A DNA stretch of 64,000 nt from Profundibacter sp033851955 (GCA_033851955.1 JAWSVK010000017.1:1-64000), one strand, 5' to 3'; positions 19,634 to 28,706 are shown, numbered from the stretch's first letter. Notes: generated by a model not told the origin, from the sequence alone. Numbers and translations: made by a program.

Positions 19634-20914
19634 ATGAATTTACTAAATTCCACATTGGCCGGAACGCTCGCGCTGGCCGGACTTACCTCAGCCGCAATGG
19701 CCGCCGATTGCCCGATTAAGGTCGGCGTTCTGCATTCATTATCCGGCACGATGGCAATTTCTGAAACCACACTGAAAGACACGATGCTGATGCTAATTGA
19801 ACAGCAAAACGCCAATGGCGGGTTGTTGGGTTGTGACATTGAAGCTGTGGTCGTTGATCCAGCATCAGATTGGCCACTGTTCGCGGAAAAGGGCCGTGAA
19901 TTGCTCTCGGTTCACAATGTTGACGTTATCTTTGGCAACTGGACTTCGGTGAGCCGCAAATCTGTTCTGCCAGTTCTTGAAGAGCTAAACGGTTTGCTGT
20001 TTTATCCAGTTCAATACGAAGGTGAGGAAAGCTCCAAAAATGTGTTCTACACGGGTGCCGCACCGAACCAGCAGGCAATTCCTGCCACAGATTACTTTCT
20101 AGAAGAACTGGGTGTTGAAAAATTCGCTCTGTTGGGCACCGACTATGTTTACCCGCGGACAACCAACAACATCCTTGAGAGCTATTTGGCCTCGAAGGGC
20201 ATCGCACAGGACGACATTTTTGTGAACTACACTCCATTTGGCCACTCTGACTGGTCAAAAATTGTTGCGGACGTCGTGGCGCTGGGGGCGGATGGTAAAA
20301 AGGTCGGTGTGATTTCAACAATCAATGGCGATGCCAACATCGGGTTTTACAAAGAACTGGCTGCCGCGGGCATCAGCGCTGACGACATTCCGGTCGTCGC
20401 TTTTTCCGTGGGTGAAGAAGAACTCTCAGGTCTAGATACAGCAAACCTTGTTGGCCACCTTGCCGCATGGAACTACTTCCAGTCCGCCGAAGCTGACGCC
20501 AACACAGGCTTTATCGAAGCATGGAAATCCAAGATGGGTGAAGAGCGCGTCACCAACGACCCAATGGAAGCACACTACATTGGCTTTAACATGTGGGTGA
20601 ATGCTGTGACGGCCGCTGAAACCACGGACGTGGATGCGGTTCGAACAGCAATGTACGGGCAGGAATTCCCGAATCTGACGGGCGGTACAGCCATGATGCA
20701 AGTCAACCACCATCTGGCGAAACCCGTTTTGATTGGCGAAATTCAGGAAGATGGCCAATTTGATATCGTCAGCCAAACCAGCGAAGTCCCAGGCGATGCT
20801 TGGACCGACTTCCTGCCGGAAAGCGCTGTGTTGAAATCCGATTGGAAAGATCTGGAATGCGGAATGTACAATACTGAGACAAAGACCTGCGTTCAGATCA
20901 AATCGAACTACTGA
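19634..20914 (+). CDS. urtA: urea ABC importer binding protein UrtA
   Basis: 426 residues with a Sec signal peptide (about 1-23, ending AAMAAD). The mature start CPIKVGVLHSLSGTMAISE is a hallmark of UrtA-type binding proteins. It captures urea (or short amides) in the periplasm for UrtBCDE. A stem-loop follows the gene. The divergent urease operon makes urea the very likely ligand. Confidence 0.95.
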   Translation: MNLLNSTLAGTLALAGLTSAAMAADCPIKVGVLHSLSGTMAISETTLKDTMLMLIEQQNANGGLLGCDIEAVVVDPASDWPLFAEKGRELLSVHNVDVIFGNWTSVSRKSVLPVLEELNGLLFYPVQYEGEESSKNVFYTGAAPNQQAIPATDYFLEELGVEKFALLGTDYVYPRTTNNILESYLASKGIAQDDIFVNYTPFGHSDWSKIVADVVALGADGKKVGVISTINGDANIGFYKELAAAGISADDIPVVAFSVGEEELSGLDTANLVGHLAAWNYFQSAEADANTGFIEAWKSKMGEERVTNDPMEAHYIGFNMWVNAVTAAETTDVDAVRTAMYGQEFPNLTGGTAMMQVNHHLAKPVLIGEIQEDGQFDIVSQTSEVPGDAWTDFLPESAVLKSDWKDLECGMYNTETKTCVQIKSNY

Positions 20915-20932
20915 TCAGATGACCAGAACTGG

Positions 20933-20958
20933 GGAAGGGGCATATATTTGCCCCTTCC
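20933..20958 (+). terminator. stem-loop between urtA and urtB
   Basis: A perfect 10-bp stem, GGAAGGGGCA / TGCCCCTTCC, with a 6-base loop lies between the urtA stop and the urtB start. It has only a short T-rich tail (ACATTTT). It is likely a partial terminator or RNA-stabilising hairpin that keeps the binding protein in excess over the permease. Confidence 0.7.
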
Positions 20959-20981
20959 ATACATTTTAGGAAGCCACCCTT

Positions 20982-22934
20982 ATGACCCGTTTGATCTTTG
21001 CTTGCATTGCCCTGTTGATGAACTGCACCTTTGCATTTGGGCAAGACGCACCAATGCAGGCCATCTTGCAGGAACAAAACCCACTAATCGTCAAAAGCTC
21101 GCGTAAAACCATTGCACCCGCGATTGAACGCATCACCAACAGTGGGCTGCCGCAGGCCCAAAATGTTTTGCAAGCATGGCAAGGTAAAAATATGTGGCTA
21201 AGAAAATCTGATGGGATGTTTTTTCGTGGCGAAAAGCTAGAGAACAAGACTTATCGCCTTTTCGATTTCGACAGCGGTTCGGCTGTAGGCGTTGCGCCCA
21301 AATCCGACCTAAAACAAATTAAACCGAACAGTGGCGTTCGGGCGCTAATTGGCTCGGCGCTTGTTCAGTTTCAACTAAGCGACCCTGATCCAAAACGCAG
21401 GTTGGCAGCTCTTACCTCAATCCAACGTGATCCCAGCGCCGGTTTACTTGCGCCACTGCGGGCCTCGATTGACGCTGAACCGGACGCCGAAGTGGCTGCC
21501 AAGAAACGCCGCGCCGAACGCTTGCTGACCATCGCTTATGACACAGACGAGACCGCACGCATCGCAGCCATTTCCGAAATGTCAGGCGATTTAGGTGTGG
21601 ATGTACGCGCCACGTTGAATCCGCTTTTGGAGACGCAAACCAAAGTGTTCAAAGGCAGCCCGCCTGAAACCGAAAACATTGCCCAAAATTTGGTGGCTGG
21701 AGATACAATTTCGACAATATCTGCCTATGGCATGTTGGTCGAAAACGGCTTTGCCCCGCCATTGATCAACGCGAATGATTTACGACAAACACTTGGCAAA
21801 CACATTAAGGAAGGCAAGGTCGGCGGCGTCGACGTCAAATTGTTGGATCAACCTGACCAGCGGGCGCGCGCATATGCGGCGTTGGTGGCCCAAGATCTAG
21901 CCATTTCCGCGCCAACGTTGACTGAAATAGATGCCGCTGTCGCACAACACATTTTTGTCGAGGTTTATCACGAACCTTCCAAAGCTGTCACAACCGCCGC
22001 TGCGGCTGCTATGGAGGGTATTGATCTCAAAGTTGGCGTAAACCAAACGTTTGATCTGGTCTTAGATGGCTTATCGTTGGCCTCGATCTATTTTCTTGCC
22101 GCTATCGGCCTTGCCATTACATTTGGCGTAATGGGTGTGATCAACATGGCGCATGGAGAATTCATCATGATGGGCGCCTACACCGGATATGTTGTGCAAC
22201 AGGTGATTCCGAACCACACCGCCAGTATTTTGGTCGCTATCCCGTTGGCTTTTGCTGTGACCTTCGCAGCTGGGGTTGCAATGGAGCGGCTGGTAATCCG
22301 GTTTCTTTATAACCGCCCGTTGGAAACTTTGTTGGCAACTTTCGGTGTGTCGATCGCGCTTCAACAACTGGCTAAGAATGTCTTTGGCACCCAAGCTCGC
22401 CCGTTAACCGCACCGACATGGTTGGATGGCGCATGGGTGATGAATGATGTGGTGTCGATCAGCTATATCCGCATCGCGATCTTTGTGCTCGCTGCCGCGT
22501 TTTTGGCGATCTATCTATTCATCATGAAGCGCACGCGACTGGGTCTGGAAACCCGTGCAGTGACCCAAAACCCAAGCATGGCGGCCAGCATGGGAATCAA
22601 TCCGAACCGTGTGAACATGCTGACCTTCGGTCTTGGTTCGGGCATTGCTGGTGTGGCGGGCGTCGCTATTGGGTTGTTCGCCAAGGTCACGTCTGAACTG
22701 GGCAATGACTATATTGTTCAGAGCTTTATGACTGTGGTCGTTGGCGGCGTTGGTAACATTTGGGGCACTCTTTGGGGCGCTGCGTTGATCGGCTTTTTGC
22801 AAAAGGGGATCGAGTGGTTCAACCCGTCCAACACGCTGGCCGCGCAAACCTTTATGATTATCTTCATCATCATTTTCATTCAGTTTCGGCCACGGGGTAT
22901 TATTGCCCTCAAAGGCCGTGCGGCGGGGGATTAA
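20982..22934 (+). CDS. urtB: urea ABC permease UrtB, long form
   Basis: 650 residues. A signal peptide (ending TFAFGQDA) leads into an extracytoplasmic region of about 330 residues, followed by a LivH-like permease domain (about 345-650) with GVMGVINMAHGEFIMMGAY. The long N-terminal domain is usual for proteobacterial UrtB. It forms the pore with UrtC. It ends with RPRGIIALKGRAAGD, 4 bases before urtC. Confidence 0.95.
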   Translation: MTRLIFACIALLMNCTFAFGQDAPMQAILQEQNPLIVKSSRKTIAPAIERITNSGLPQAQNVLQAWQGKNMWLRKSDGMFFRGEKLENKTYRLFDFDSGSAVGVAPKSDLKQIKPNSGVRALIGSALVQFQLSDPDPKRRLAALTSIQRDPSAGLLAPLRASIDAEPDAEVAAKKRRAERLLTIAYDTDETARIAAISEMSGDLGVDVRATLNPLLETQTKVFKGSPPETENIAQNLVAGDTISTISAYGMLVENGFAPPLINANDLRQTLGKHIKEGKVGGVDVKLLDQPDQRARAYAALVAQDLAISAPTLTEIDAAVAQHIFVEVYHEPSKAVTTAAAAAMEGIDLKVGVNQTFDLVLDGLSLASIYFLAAIGLAITFGVMGVINMAHGEFIMMGAYTGYVVQQVIPNHTASILVAIPLAFAVTFAAGVAMERLVIRFLYNRPLETLLATFGVSIALQQLAKNVFGTQARPLTAPTWLDGAWVMNDVVSISYIRIAIFVLAAAFLAIYLFIMKRTRLGLETRAVTQNPSMAASMGINPNRVNMLTFGLGSGIAGVAGVAIGLFAKVTSELGNDYIVQSFMTVVVGGVGNIWGTLWGAALIGFLQKGIEWFNPSNTLAAQTFMIIFIIIFIQFRPRGIIALKGRAAGD

Positions 22935-22938
22935 AATC

Positions 22939-24171
22939 ATGCAAAATAGTTTTCTAATGCGCACCCCATCCACCCTGATTTTCTTAGCCCTACTGGCTGT
23001 GTTCACTATTGTTATCACAATCCTGTCCGAAGGGCTGGGCATTGGCTTGGTCTCAACCAGTTTGGTCAAAACGCTCGGCAAAACACTATGCCTCGGATTG
23101 GTGGCAATCTCGATGGACCTTGTCTGGGGCTATGCAGGTATTTTGTCGCTGGGTCATTTCGCCTTCTTCGGCGTGGGCGGTTATATGATTGGCATGTGGT
23201 TGATGTATGAACGCACCCACGACATCGTAGTCCATTCGCTGGCAGAAGCACCGATACCGGCCACAGCACAAGAGGTATCAGACGCCATTGGTAATCAAAT
23301 ATTCGGCGTCGTCGGCAGTTCGGAATTTCCTCTGATTTGGTCTTTTGCAGACTCGCTATTTTTGCAATTGCTCTTGGTGGTGTTGGTCCCCGGAATATTG
23401 GCCTTGGTGTTTGGTTGGCTCGCATTCCGCAGCCGCGTCGCTGGGGTTTATCTGTCAATCCTGACCCAAGCCATGACATTGGCTTTGTCCCTATATTTGT
23501 TCCAAAACGACAGCGGTTTGCGCGGCAACAACGGGTTGTCTGGCTTGCAAAACCTACCAGGGCTAGACGATGTGCCACAGGCGTTGATCTCGCTTTGGTT
23601 CCTTTGGGGATCGGCGCTTGCGCTCGGTTTAGGCTATCTGGTGTCCGCGTGGTTGGTATCGGGGAAATTCGGCTCGGTCTTGCGCGGCATCCGCGACAAC
23701 GAAGCTCGCGTACGGTTTTTGGGCTATTCCGTTGAAAACTATAAACTGACGTTGTTCACGGGCACGGCCTGCATGGCGGGCGTCGCGGGCGCGCTGTATT
23801 ATCCGCAAGCAGGCATCATCAACCCTGCTGAAATCGCTCCTATCGCATCGATTTACCTAGCAGTCTGGGTGGCGATTGGTGGGCGAGGACGGCTTTATGG
23901 TGCGGTCATCGGCGCGGGCTTTGTCAGCCTTTTATCGACATGGTTCACGGGAGGACGGGCGCCTGATATTCCACTGGGTTTTTATACTGTAAAATGGGTC
24001 GACTGGTGGCTGATCGCGCTTGGTTTGTCCTTTGTTCTGGTCACGCTTTATGCACCCAAAGGTATCGGTGGACTGTTTGATTTGATCAGCAACCGCACCA
24101 GCCCGAACCGTCACGGCGCCGATTTAGGGCCGGACGCCGGTGCATTGCGCGAACGGGAGGCAAACGAATGA
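22939..24171 (+). CDS. urtC: urea ABC permease UrtC
   Basis: About 410 residues with ten or so hydrophobic segments and the LivM-like motifs GYAGILSLGHFAFFGVGGY and ARIRDNEARVRFLGYSV-type loop (here GIRDNEARVRF). The ATG at 22939 follows the urtB stop; a frame from 22903 would overlap it. It overlaps urtD by 4 bases. Confidence 0.95.
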   Translation: MQNSFLMRTPSTLIFLALLAVFTIVITILSEGLGIGLVSTSLVKTLGKTLCLGLVAISMDLVWGYAGILSLGHFAFFGVGGYMIGMWLMYERTHDIVVHSLAEAPIPATAQEVSDAIGNQIFGVVGSSEFPLIWSFADSLFLQLLLVVLVPGILALVFGWLAFRSRVAGVYLSILTQAMTLALSLYLFQNDSGLRGNNGLSGLQNLPGLDDVPQALISLWFLWGSALALGLGYLVSAWLVSGKFGSVLRGIRDNEARVRFLGYSVENYKLTLFTGTACMAGVAGALYYPQAGIINPAEIAPIASIYLAVWVAIGGRGRLYGAVIGAGFVSLLSTWFTGGRAPDIPLGFYTVKWVDWWLIALGLSFVLVTLYAPKGIGGLFDLISNRTSPNRHGADLGPDAGALREREANE

Positions 24172-24908
24172 GCACCTTACTTGAAGTGTCGGGCGTTTCG
24201 GTCAGTTTTGACGGGTTTCGCGCCATCAACAACCTATCGTTCAGAATTGCAGAGGCCGAGATGCGGGCCATCATCGGTCCCAACGGCGCGGGTAAAACAA
24301 CCTTTATGGACATCGTTACGGGCAAAACCAAACCGGACGAGGGCTATATCCGTTGGGGCGAAAAAAGCATTTCCTTGTTGGGCCTGTCCGAGGCCCGCAT
24401 TGCCCGTGAGGGCGTTGGGCGCAAGTTTCAAAAACCCACCGTGTTTGAGGACCAAACCGTGCAGGAAAACCTGTTGATGTCTCTTAAAAACCAGCGCGGC
24501 CCATTTCGAGTGTTGTTCTACAAACCGTGCCGGCCCGACCTGGAACGGGTCGAGGCGTTGGCAACTGAAATCGGGCTGTCAGATGCTTTGATGCGCAAAG
24601 CGGGCGAGTTGAGCCATGGGCAAAAACAATGGCTGGAAATCGGTATGTTGCTGGCCCAGAAACCGCGTTTGCTTTTGGTGGACGAACCTGCTGCGGGCAT
24701 GACCCCTGCAGAGCGTGAACACACCACTAATATTCTAGTTGAAGCCGCAAAAACTCGCGCCGTGGTGGTGGTGGAACACGATATGGAATTTGTGCGTCGT
24801 CTTGGTTGCAAAGTCACGGTTCTGCACGAAGGATCGGTGCTCGCTGAAGGCAGCCTTGATCACGTCACGGCCAACCAAGACGTCATAGACGTCTATTTAG
24901 GGCGCTAA
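24168..24908 (+). CDS. urtD: urea ABC ATPase UrtD
   Basis: 246 residues with Walker A GPNGAGKTT, signature LSHGQKQWLEIG and Walker B LLLVDEPAAGMTPAE. The LSHGQKQWLEIGM form is characteristic of UrtD. It energises urea uptake with UrtE. It is coupled to urtC by ATGA and to urtE by a 3-base gap. Confidence 0.95.
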   Translation: MSTLLEVSGVSVSFDGFRAINNLSFRIAEAEMRAIIGPNGAGKTTFMDIVTGKTKPDEGYIRWGEKSISLLGLSEARIAREGVGRKFQKPTVFEDQTVQENLLMSLKNQRGPFRVLFYKPCRPDLERVEALATEIGLSDALMRKAGELSHGQKQWLEIGMLLAQKPRLLLVDEPAAGMTPAEREHTTNILVEAAKTRAVVVVEHDMEFVRRLGCKVTVLHEGSVLAEGSLDHVTANQDVIDVYLGR

Positions 24909-24911
24909 ATT

Positions 24912-25607
24912 ATGTTGAATATCAAAAACTTGACACTGCACTACGGCCATTCGCAAATTTTGAACGGGATCTCGATGAGCGCTGCCGTTGGAGAGATAAC
25001 TTGCGTGATGGGCACCAACGGCGTTGGCAAAACCAGTTTGATAAAGGCGATCTCGGGAACGCATCCGCGCTCTGGTGGCGAGGTTGTGTTGGGTGGCGAG
25101 CCGCTGGGTATATTGCCGGCGCATGCAATGGCCCACAAAGGCGTTGGTTACGTCGCACAGGGGCGCGAAATATTTCCACTGCTCACTGTGGAGGAAAACC
25201 TTGAAACGGGGTTCAACTGCTTGCCTGTCAAAGAGCGCCGCGTTCCTGAAGAGATTTTCGAACTGTTTCCCGTGTTGAAAGAAATGAAAGCCCGCCGCGG
25301 CGGTGATTTGTCCGGTGGACAGCAGCAACAGCTTGCCATCGCCCGGGCCCTGATCACACGCCCTAAACTGCTGCTGTTAGACGAACCCACCGAGGGCATT
25401 CAGCCAAATATTATTCAACAAATCGGACGTGTCATTGAGCAGCTTCGCGCAGAAGGGCAAATGGCGATCATTTTAGTCGAGCAATATTTCGAATTCGCCT
25501 ATGAGCTTGCGGATCAATTCGTTGCGCTGCGGCGGGGCGAGGTAATTTTTTCCGGCCCGAAGCACCAGATAACCAAAGACAAATTGCTATCACATGTTTC
25601 GGTTTGA
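24912..25607 (+). CDS. urtE: urea ABC ATPase UrtE
   Basis: 231 residues with Walker A GTNGVGKTS, signature LSGGQQQQLAIARAL and Walker B LLLLDEPTEGIQPNI, all typical of UrtE. It is the last gene of the urea importer. Downstream 120 bases lead into IS debris, and I see no strong terminator. Confidence 0.95.
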   Translation: MLNIKNLTLHYGHSQILNGISMSAAVGEITCVMGTNGVGKTSLIKAISGTHPRSGGEVVLGGEPLGILPAHAMAHKGVGYVAQGREIFPLLTVEENLETGFNCLPVKERRVPEEIFELFPVLKEMKARRGGDLSGGQQQQLAIARALITRPKLLLLDEPTEGIQPNIIQQIGRVIEQLRAEGQMAIILVEQYFEFAYELADQFVALRRGEVIFSGPKHQITKDKLLSHVSV

Positions 25608-25790
25608 GGTTCCCATGCTTTGAGCGGTGCCGCTACAATCATTTGTTCGAAGTTTCTAAGGGAAATGTACGGCGAATTACGACATTTCCAAGCTCGCCCC
25701 TAATTGGATTGACGACTGCCAAGGATATGTGAATAGCCCCTAGATTTGTAGACACCTTGCTTGGTAATTTTGGAAGCAAGGAGGGCAACA

Positions 25791-26029
25791 TGTCCGGAAC
25801 AAGATTTACAGATGAGTTTAAGCGTGATGCGGACGCGCAAGTGATTGATCGAGGCTATGCGGTCAGCGAGGTTGCTGAGCGCTTGGGGACTCCGTTGATC
25901 GGCAGGTGACTGCATAGCAATCGCCGAGAGGGGGCACAAAGTCGCTTTACACATGGAAGGCACGGTTTTCCAAAGAAGCCAAGATTGATACCGGTCAAAG
26001 CCGTGAGATACGGCGCTTAAAAGCGGAGC
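25791..26029 (+). pseudogene. outer IS OrfA, interrupted and truncated
   Basis: It starts MSGTRFTDEFKRDADAQVID and continues AVSEVAERLGT, then is broken by a 44-base palindromic insert that brings a stop codon. It resumes as TKSLYTWKARFSKEAKIDT and REIRRLKAEL before the inner IS begins. It is an IS3-family helix-turn-helix OrfA without activity. Confidence 0.8.
25892..25935 (+). repeat. short palindromic insert, copy 1 (outer OrfA)
   Basis: About 44 bases separate the codons for RLGT and TKSLYTW in the helix-turn-helix region. The core reads GATCGGCAGGTGACTGC then ATAGCAATCGCCGAGAGG, able to fold as CGGC..GA..GC / GC..TC..GCCG. Copy 2 in the inner IS is closely similar. Boundaries are inferred from where the protein sequence resumes. 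Confidence 0.55.
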
Positions 26030-26093
26030 TGACCTGCTCCCCAACAACTCCTCCACAATGATGTAGAGTTCGCCCAACAAAAAAGGGCGGACT

Positions 26094-26395
26094 TATGAAG
26101 AAGCGATTCACGGACGAACTTATCATTGTGATGATCAAAGAACAGGAAGCTGGGGAGAAGACTGCGGATGTATGTCGGCGGCACGGGATCCATTGACCGG
26201 CAGGTGATGCTCGCATCGCCGAAAGGTAGCTCCGCGACGTTTTACAAATACAAATCGAAGTATGGCGGAATGGAGCCATCGGACGCAAAGCGATTGAAGG
26301 CTCTTGAAGACGAGAACGGCCGGTTGAAGAAGCTGTTGGCGGAGCAGATGCTCGACAATGCCATGTTGCGAGACATCAATTCAAAAAAATGGTGA
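26094..26395 (+). pseudogene. inner IS OrfA, interrupted
   Basis: It reads MKKRFTDELIIVMIKEQEAG and ADVCRRHGI, then a 37-base insert adds a stop and shifts the frame, then SSATFYKYKSKYGGMEPS and the leucine-rich coiled-coil LKALEDENGRLKKLLAEQ up to SKKW and a stop. Everything expected of an IS3-family OrfA is present except for the insert. Confidence 0.8.
26191..26227 (+). repeat. short palindromic insert, copy 2 (inner OrfA)
   Basis: 37 bases, reading TTGACCGGCAGGTGATGC then TCGCATCGCCGAAAGG, lie between the codons for HGI and SSATFY. GATGC-TC-GCATC is a perfect hairpin, with CGGC and GCCG outside it. It matches copy 1 in most positions and interrupts the same helix-turn-helix position of a different OrfA. 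Confidence 0.6.
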
Positions 26396-27231
26396 CGCCC
26401 GTCGTAAAGCGGAAAGCTGTGGTGCAATTGATGGAAATTTTTCAAGTGAGCCAACGTCGGGCGTGTGACGTGTTGCAGGTTGATCGGTCATCGATGCGAT
26501 ATCAGTCGCGCCGAGGTAATGACGTTGAACTGAGAGATGCCATCAAACGTGTTTCTCGGGAGCGCCGCAGGTTTGGATATCGACGCATCCACGTAATGAT
26601 TGCCCGGGAGGGGTTTGAAGTGAACCATAAGAAAGTGAGGCGCATTTATACTGAAGAGAAGCTACAGGTACGCCGCAGAGGTGGCCGGAAGCGTGCTTTG
26701 GGCACAAGGAAGCCAATGGTGCTGCCGGATGGTCCAATCAGCGTTGGAGTTTGGATTTTGTCTCGGACGCGCTGCCCCTCTCTCATCGATACTTTGCATC
26801 GATTGCCGGGCAATGGACGGTCGCCGCTTTCGCATTCTAACGGTTGTGGATGATTACAGCCGCGAGAATTTGGTGTTGCACGCGAGTTGGATCGGGTGAT
26901 CGCTGAGCGTGGCCTACCGAAGACAACCGTGTCTGACAATGGCACCGAATTTACCAGCATGGCGATCCTCAAATGGGTGCAAGAAACGGGCATTGATTGG
27001 CACGATATTGCGCCCGGCAAACCTCAGCAGAACGGCTTCATCGAAAGTTTTAATGGAAAGCTCAGAGATGAATGCCTCAACGAAACACTATTCGGCACAT
27101 TGCGCGATGCTCAAAAGACGCTGGAAACATGGCAAGAAGATTACAACTGGCACAGACCACATTCAGCATTGGCAAACATGACGCCCATGGAATTTTTGCA
27201 GAGGAGGGCTATGGACAGAATGGCTGCTTAA
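26389..27231 (+). pseudogene. inner IS OrfB integrase, broken
   Basis: It opens MVTPVVKRKAVVQLMEIFQV with RRACDVLQVDRSSMRYQSR and RRFGYRRIHVM, then NQRWSLDFVSDAL. A 37-39 base insert shifts the frame before GRRFRILTVVDDYSREN. About 10 codons are missing before RELDRVIAERG, where the frame shifts again. DNGTEFTS and PQQNGFIESFNGKLRDE, including the DDE-region Glu, follow. It is a dead rve integrase. Confidence 0.8.
26775..26813 (-). repeat. possible third short palindromic insert (inner OrfB)
   Basis: Between the codons for VSDAL and NGRRFRIL lie about 37-39 extra bases. On the minus strand they read TTGCCCGGCAATCGATGC and end GATGAGAGAGGGG. Only the ends (TTG..CGGCA and GAGAGG) match copies 1 and 2; the palindromic middle differs. 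It is in inverted orientation relative to the other copies. Confidence 0.4.
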
Positions 27232-27291
27232 GATCACAAATCTAATCCCAAGGACTCCTCATAAGCAAGAGGGAACTTGGGGTGCAGGTCA

Positions 27292-27530
27292 ATTGGTACA
27301 ACGCCGTTGCCGAAAGCTTTTTCAATCTGTTGAAACGGGAACGCATCAGGCGACGGACATACAAAACCAGAGAAGAAGCAAGGCGCGATGTGTTCGATTA
27401 TATCGAAATGTTCTATAATCCGAAACGTAAGCACGCCAGAAACGGGATGCTTTCACCCGTCGAGTTCGAAGGGCAGCAAAAAAGGAAGCAACGAGGTGGC
27501 TGGGAAACTCGGGGCTATTCAGTTACGTAG
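27292..27530 (+). pseudogene. outer IS OrfB, C-terminal fragment
   Basis: It reads NWYNAVAESFFNLLKRERI, RRTYKTREEARRDVFDYIE and MFYNPKRKHARNGMLSPVEF, then GYSVT and a stop just past the outer inverted repeat. This is the last third of an IS3-family (IS150-like) integrase, including the region after the catalytic Glu. The first two-thirds were lost where the inner IS sits. Confidence 0.8.
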
Positions 27531-27595
27531 GTCGAAGCGGTAAGGAATTTTGGACTGGGGCGAGCACTTTGCACGTCCCAGTCTGTCTAATTGTT

Positions 27596-27740
27596 GGTTC
27601 TGTAGCAATGCTTTGAGCAGTTTCAGTATTACTTTGAAACGGCCATATGTTAGCCAATAATCCTACAGACAGGGTACCAAAAATGAGTATTGACTTCAAA
27701 GGCAGCCATTACCGAAAAGACGTAATTATGTACGCGGTGT
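27596..27740 (+). mobile_element. IS6-family left-end remnant, copy B
   Basis: The terminal repeat GGTTCTGTAGCAA is followed by the leader block CAGTTTCAGTATTACTTT, shared with copy A at 3305-3401. The transposase start at 27683 reads MSIDFKGSHYRKDVIMYAVS, the well-known N-terminus of IS6-family transposases. It is cut after about 20 codons, 10 bases before the LysR gene ends. Confidence 0.75.
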
Positions 27741-27749
27741 CCATGGTGC

Positions 27750-28667
27750 CTACTTCCGGGTGCCAAATTGAGCCACCTGCGGCGACACGAAGCTCTGCTT
27801 AAAGTAATCCACAAGAAGGTGCATAGCCGGTGAGAAGTTAACGCCTTTATGCCAAGCGATCCCTACATCCATTGTGGGTATCTCAATGTCGGTCGAGACA
27901 GTCTCTAGCCGTTTCCCCTCAAGCGACCAAGGACGATAGACCATATCTGATAATATCGTAACACCTTGGCCGTTGGCCACCATGGATCTAGCTGCTTCAA
28001 CGGACGAAGTTCTAAGTTTTGTCTTAGGTTGAAAGTTAGTTCTCCCCCAATACTTCATTGTTGTGTGCGCAGCTTCATCAACAGTCAGCATAATGTAGTC
28101 TTCTTTGGCAATCTCTTCAAAACTCGCTTTCCCATCGGTTAGAAACCGATGCCCGCTAGGCACCCAAAGTCTCCGCGACGACCTCAAAAGAGTTTCGGCC
28201 TCCAAATCAAGGTTGTTCAGATTTGAAGTAAGGAGCACGGCTAGGTCAAACCGGTTAGACAGCAAGCCATCTTCAATACTTTCGCGATTAAGTTCGCTGA
28301 TCTGGATATCCAAGCCCGGGTGCAGACGGGACAATCGGTCAATGTGAAATGGAAGGAAATACCCAAGGACTGTGTACGTGGCGGCAAGTGTTATCTTGCC
28401 ACTGACCACTGACCGCCGTTTGGTCAACTTTCTTGCTTCATCTACCTTTTCAAGAATTTCACGTGAAGCAGAAAGGAACTCGCGGCCGGAATCTGTAAGT
28501 TCCATGCCCTGAGAAGAGCGCACGAAGAGCTTTGCATCAAGCGTTGCTTCAAGTTCCTTAATCGCGCCTGTTACTGATGATTGTGAAATAGACAGCATAT
28601 TTGCCGCACGACTCACTTGTCCTGATTCAGCGGTGGCTACGAAATATTTCAAATGCCTTAGGTTCAT
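27750..28667 (-). CDS. LysR-family transcriptional regulator
   Basis: 305 residues with a winged helix-turn-helix (about 1-60: MNLRHLKYFVATAESGQVSR, SISQSSVTGAIKELE) and a substrate-binding-like effector domain. It is divergent from pxpA and is the likely regulator of the pxp operon. The C-terminus runs up to the IS6 remnant, but its length is normal. Inverted and direct repeats lie directly upstream of its start. Confidence 0.9.
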   Translation of the reverse strand: MNLRHLKYFVATAESGQVSRAANMLSISQSSVTGAIKELEATLDAKLFVRSSQGMELTDSGREFLSASREILEKVDEARKLTKRRSVVSGKITLAATYTVLGYFLPFHIDRLSRLHPGLDIQISELNRESIEDGLLSNRFDLAVLLTSNLNNLDLEAETLLRSSRRLWVPSGHRFLTDGKASFEEIAKEDYIMLTVDEAAHTTMKYWGRTNFQPKTKLRTSSVEAARSMVANGQGVTILSDMVYRPWSLEGKRLETVSTDIEIPTMDVGIAWHKGVNFSPAMHLLVDYFKQSFVSPQVAQFGTRK

Positions 28668-28668
28668 T

Positions 28669-28706
28669 AATAACTGATAGCGGAATAACTGATCGCCATC
28701 TATCAG
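28669..28706. promoter_or_regulatory. candidate LysR operator repeats
   Basis: CTGATAG at 28674-28680 and CTATCAG at 28700-28706 form an inverted repeat. AATAACTGAT is also repeated directly at 28669-28678 and 28684-28693, 15 bases apart. They start two bases upstream of the LysR ATG, in the gap shared with pxpA, which suits autoregulation. Confidence 0.5.

Larger units (their letters stand above)
26030..27291 (+). mobile_element. inner IS3-family element, 1262 bp
   Basis: Left end TGACCTGCTCCCCAA (26030-26044) and right end TTGGGGTGCAGGTCA (27277-27291) are inverted repeats with 14 of 15 matches. Length and the orfA/orfB layout fit the IS407-like part of the IS3 family. The flanks (GAGC on the left, ATTG on the right) are not duplicated. 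Both orfs are broken, so the element is not autonomous. Confidence 0.8.
25730..27521 (+). mobile_element. outer IS3-family element, gutted
   Basis: Terminal inverted repeats TGAATAGCCCC at 25730-25740 and GGGGCTATTCA at 27511-27521 bound an IS3-family (IS150-like) element. Only the N-terminal two-thirds of OrfA and the last 80 or so residues of OrfB remain. The middle is replaced by a second IS at 26030-27291. No target duplication is evident at either outer end. Confidence 0.75.

Noticed and set aside
25608..25729. Another IS6 end after urtE
   Set aside because: ATGCTTTGAGC is shared with copy B at 27608-27618, but the terminal repeat and the rest of the leader are missing, so chance or a very short scrap is as likely.
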